Below, piece after piece: positions 63,092 through 64,000 of a stretch of 64,000 nucleotides of DNA. The notes under the pieces were generated by a model, which saw only the letters and a list, made by a program, of their open reading frames with translations, was not told where the DNA came from and searched no databases. Each line of letters opens with the position of its first letter. Positions within the stretch are counted from its first letter, which is position 1. A program made the position numbers and the translations under genes. Origin of the DNA: Phycisphaerales bacterium (lineage in GTDB: Bacteria; Planctomycetota; Phycisphaerae; UBA1845); contig JACKHG010000010.1 of assembly GCA_020639115.1 (NCBI GenBank), positions 62,001-126,000 on the forward strand, in the 5' to 3' direction.

Positions 63092-63976
63092 ATGCCCCCA
63101 ACCTGGCTCATCACCGGCGCAACCGGTCAACTTGGCGGACACACCATCGCCGCGCTGTCCGCACATCCCCAAGGCCGTAGCGTCATTGCGATCACCCACC
63201 GGCGCGCGCCCGCGTTTAATGACATTGCTGTCATGAATTGTGATCTTGCGGATTCCGAAACGCTCCGCGCACGCTTGGATGAATCACAACCCGACTGCGT
63301 CGTCCACCTCGGCGCGGTCACAGCCGTCGGTTCGGCCTACGGGAATCCCGGATATGCACGGCGGGTAAACACCGATGCCACGCGCATCCTCGGCGAATGG
63401 TGCGCCGCGCACAACCGACGCCTCGTCTTCGTTTCCACCGACATGGTCTTCGATGGGGAAAGCGCCCCCTACAGTGAATCGGCTGTTGCGGCCCCGCTCA
63501 GCCAGTACGGGCGCACAAAAGCCGACGCCGAACGTGCCATCGCGCATCTCCCCGGCGTGCTCACGGTCCGCCTCCCGCTCATGTACGGTTTTTCGTTCAA
63601 TTCGAGCGATACGACATTTGCCAAACAGATCGCCGCTCTCCGCGCCGGCGATCCCCTCAACCTCTTCACCGACGAGTACCGCACCCCCGTCGCCCTCGCC
63701 GACGCCGCCCGCGCCCTCGTCGTGCTCGCCGCGAGCGACCTCACCGGCGTGATCCACGTGGCTGGCCCCGAGCGGCTCAGCCGCTACGCCATGGTCGAAC
63801 GGTTCGCCGCCGCCCTGGAGATCCCGCACCCGAAGCTGGTGCCCATCTCACGGCTCAGCATCGCCGCGCCCGAGCCCCGCCCGGCCGACCTGTCCCTCGA
63901 CGGCCGCCGTTTCGCTGACCTCTTTACGCAATGCGCTCCGCGACCCATCAGCCCGGCGACGCTGGTGGCGCCCTGA
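63092..63976 (+). CDS. RmlD-like NAD-dependent sugar nucleotide reductase
   Basis: 294 residues from the ATG at 63092 (a TTG lies 9 bp earlier). It is an extended SDR: TWLITGATGQLGGHTI cofactor loop, VVHLGAVTAVGSAYGNP, FVSTDMVFDGESAPYSE and the YGRTKADAE motif (YxxxK). It resembles dTDP-4-dehydrorhamnose reductase; the exact sugar is not certain. It would act in cell-surface glycan synthesis. The gene is complete, ending 24 bp before the window edge. Confidence 0.9.
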   Translation: MPPTWLITGATGQLGGHTIAALSAHPQGRSVIAITHRRAPAFNDIAVMNCDLADSETLRARLDESQPDCVVHLGAVTAVGSAYGNPGYARRVNTDATRILGEWCAAHNRRLVFVSTDMVFDGESAPYSESAVAAPLSQYGRTKADAERAIAHLPGVLTVRLPLMYGFSFNSSDTTFAKQIAALRAGDPLNLFTDEYRTPVALADAARALVVLAASDLTGVIHVAGPERLSRYAMVERFAAALEIPHPKLVPISRLSIAAPEPRPADLSLDGRRFADLFTQCAPRPISPATLVAP

Positions 63977-64000
63977 TCCCGCGCCGCGTTCCCTGGCTGG

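Overview
The window reads as chromosome of a GC-rich planctomycete, probably an uncultured Phycisphaerae-like lineage. The evidence is an ECF-type sigma factor next to a membrane-anchored Ser/Thr kinase, PEP-CTERM secreted proteins, dockerin-like Ca-binding tails, a lipoprotein built from DCNxNGIPDxCE repeats, a TIGR03790-type protein, a zinc-ribbon-tailed membrane protein, and an rnpA with no rpmH beside it. This is inference from gene content; no rRNA is present to place it. Genes are dense, on both strands, and mostly have recognisable Shine-Dalgarno sites. Two tRNA-Arg genes (TCG and TCT anticodons) are present.

Layout: 0-5.5 kb holds the sigma factor/kinase pair and two tandem DUF4139-like secreted proteins. 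5.5-6.1 kb is a DUF433/DUF5615 toxin-antitoxin pair. 6.2-13 kb (minus strand) holds a PAP2 lipoprotein interrupted by two palindromic elements, accC, accB, a pepQ-like peptidase, a histone-H1-like Lys/Ala-rich protein, tRNA-Arg and an L-2-hydroxyglutarate oxidase. 13-17.7 kb has a secretin-N-like secreted protein, then ruvC, ruvA and ruvB with a thioredoxin-like protein transcribed as its own unit between ruvC and ruvA. 18-20 kb is an OPT transporter. 20-21.7 kb is a tripartite hip operon (hipB-hipS-hipT) with three palindromic operators. 21.7-23.2 kb is a divergent TetR/SDR pair. 23.3-26.9 kb is a pentose phosphate operon (gnd-zwf-pgl-rpiB).

27-35.7 kb carries envelope and secreted proteins (repeat lipoprotein, TPR protein, beta-helix protein), rnpA, a radical SAM protein and two small hypothetical genes. 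35.9-38 kb is a pta gene broken by a dense cluster of frameshifts. 38-44.6 kb has two hypothetical genes, two PEP-CTERM genes and the TIGR03790-like gene, plus a promoter-terminator pair that looks like an sRNA or attenuator. 45-48.4 kb holds uppS, purA (with a terminator hairpin in its leader) and a secreted superoxide dismutase. 48.4-53.3 kb has a GNAT enzyme, a two-component system with a PepSY-like secreted protein, and an MscS channel. 53.4-56.7 kb has a zinc-ribbon membrane protein, a PLP enzyme and queA.

56.7-59 kb is gene-poor and unusually rich in degenerate tandem repeats (periods 44, 30, 21 and 118 bp) around one small hypothetical gene. 59-62 kb holds a membrane protein, lexA, and a near-consensus promoter overlapped by an inverted repeat that could be the SOS box. 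The end has an HTH protein with a Lys-rich tail, the second tRNA-Arg and an RmlD-like reductase.

The most interesting leads are regulatory: the hip operator array, the lexA promoter palindrome, the purA leader hairpin, the orphan promoter-terminator pair at 42.4-42.6 kb, and the 21-bp array at 58.25 kb.
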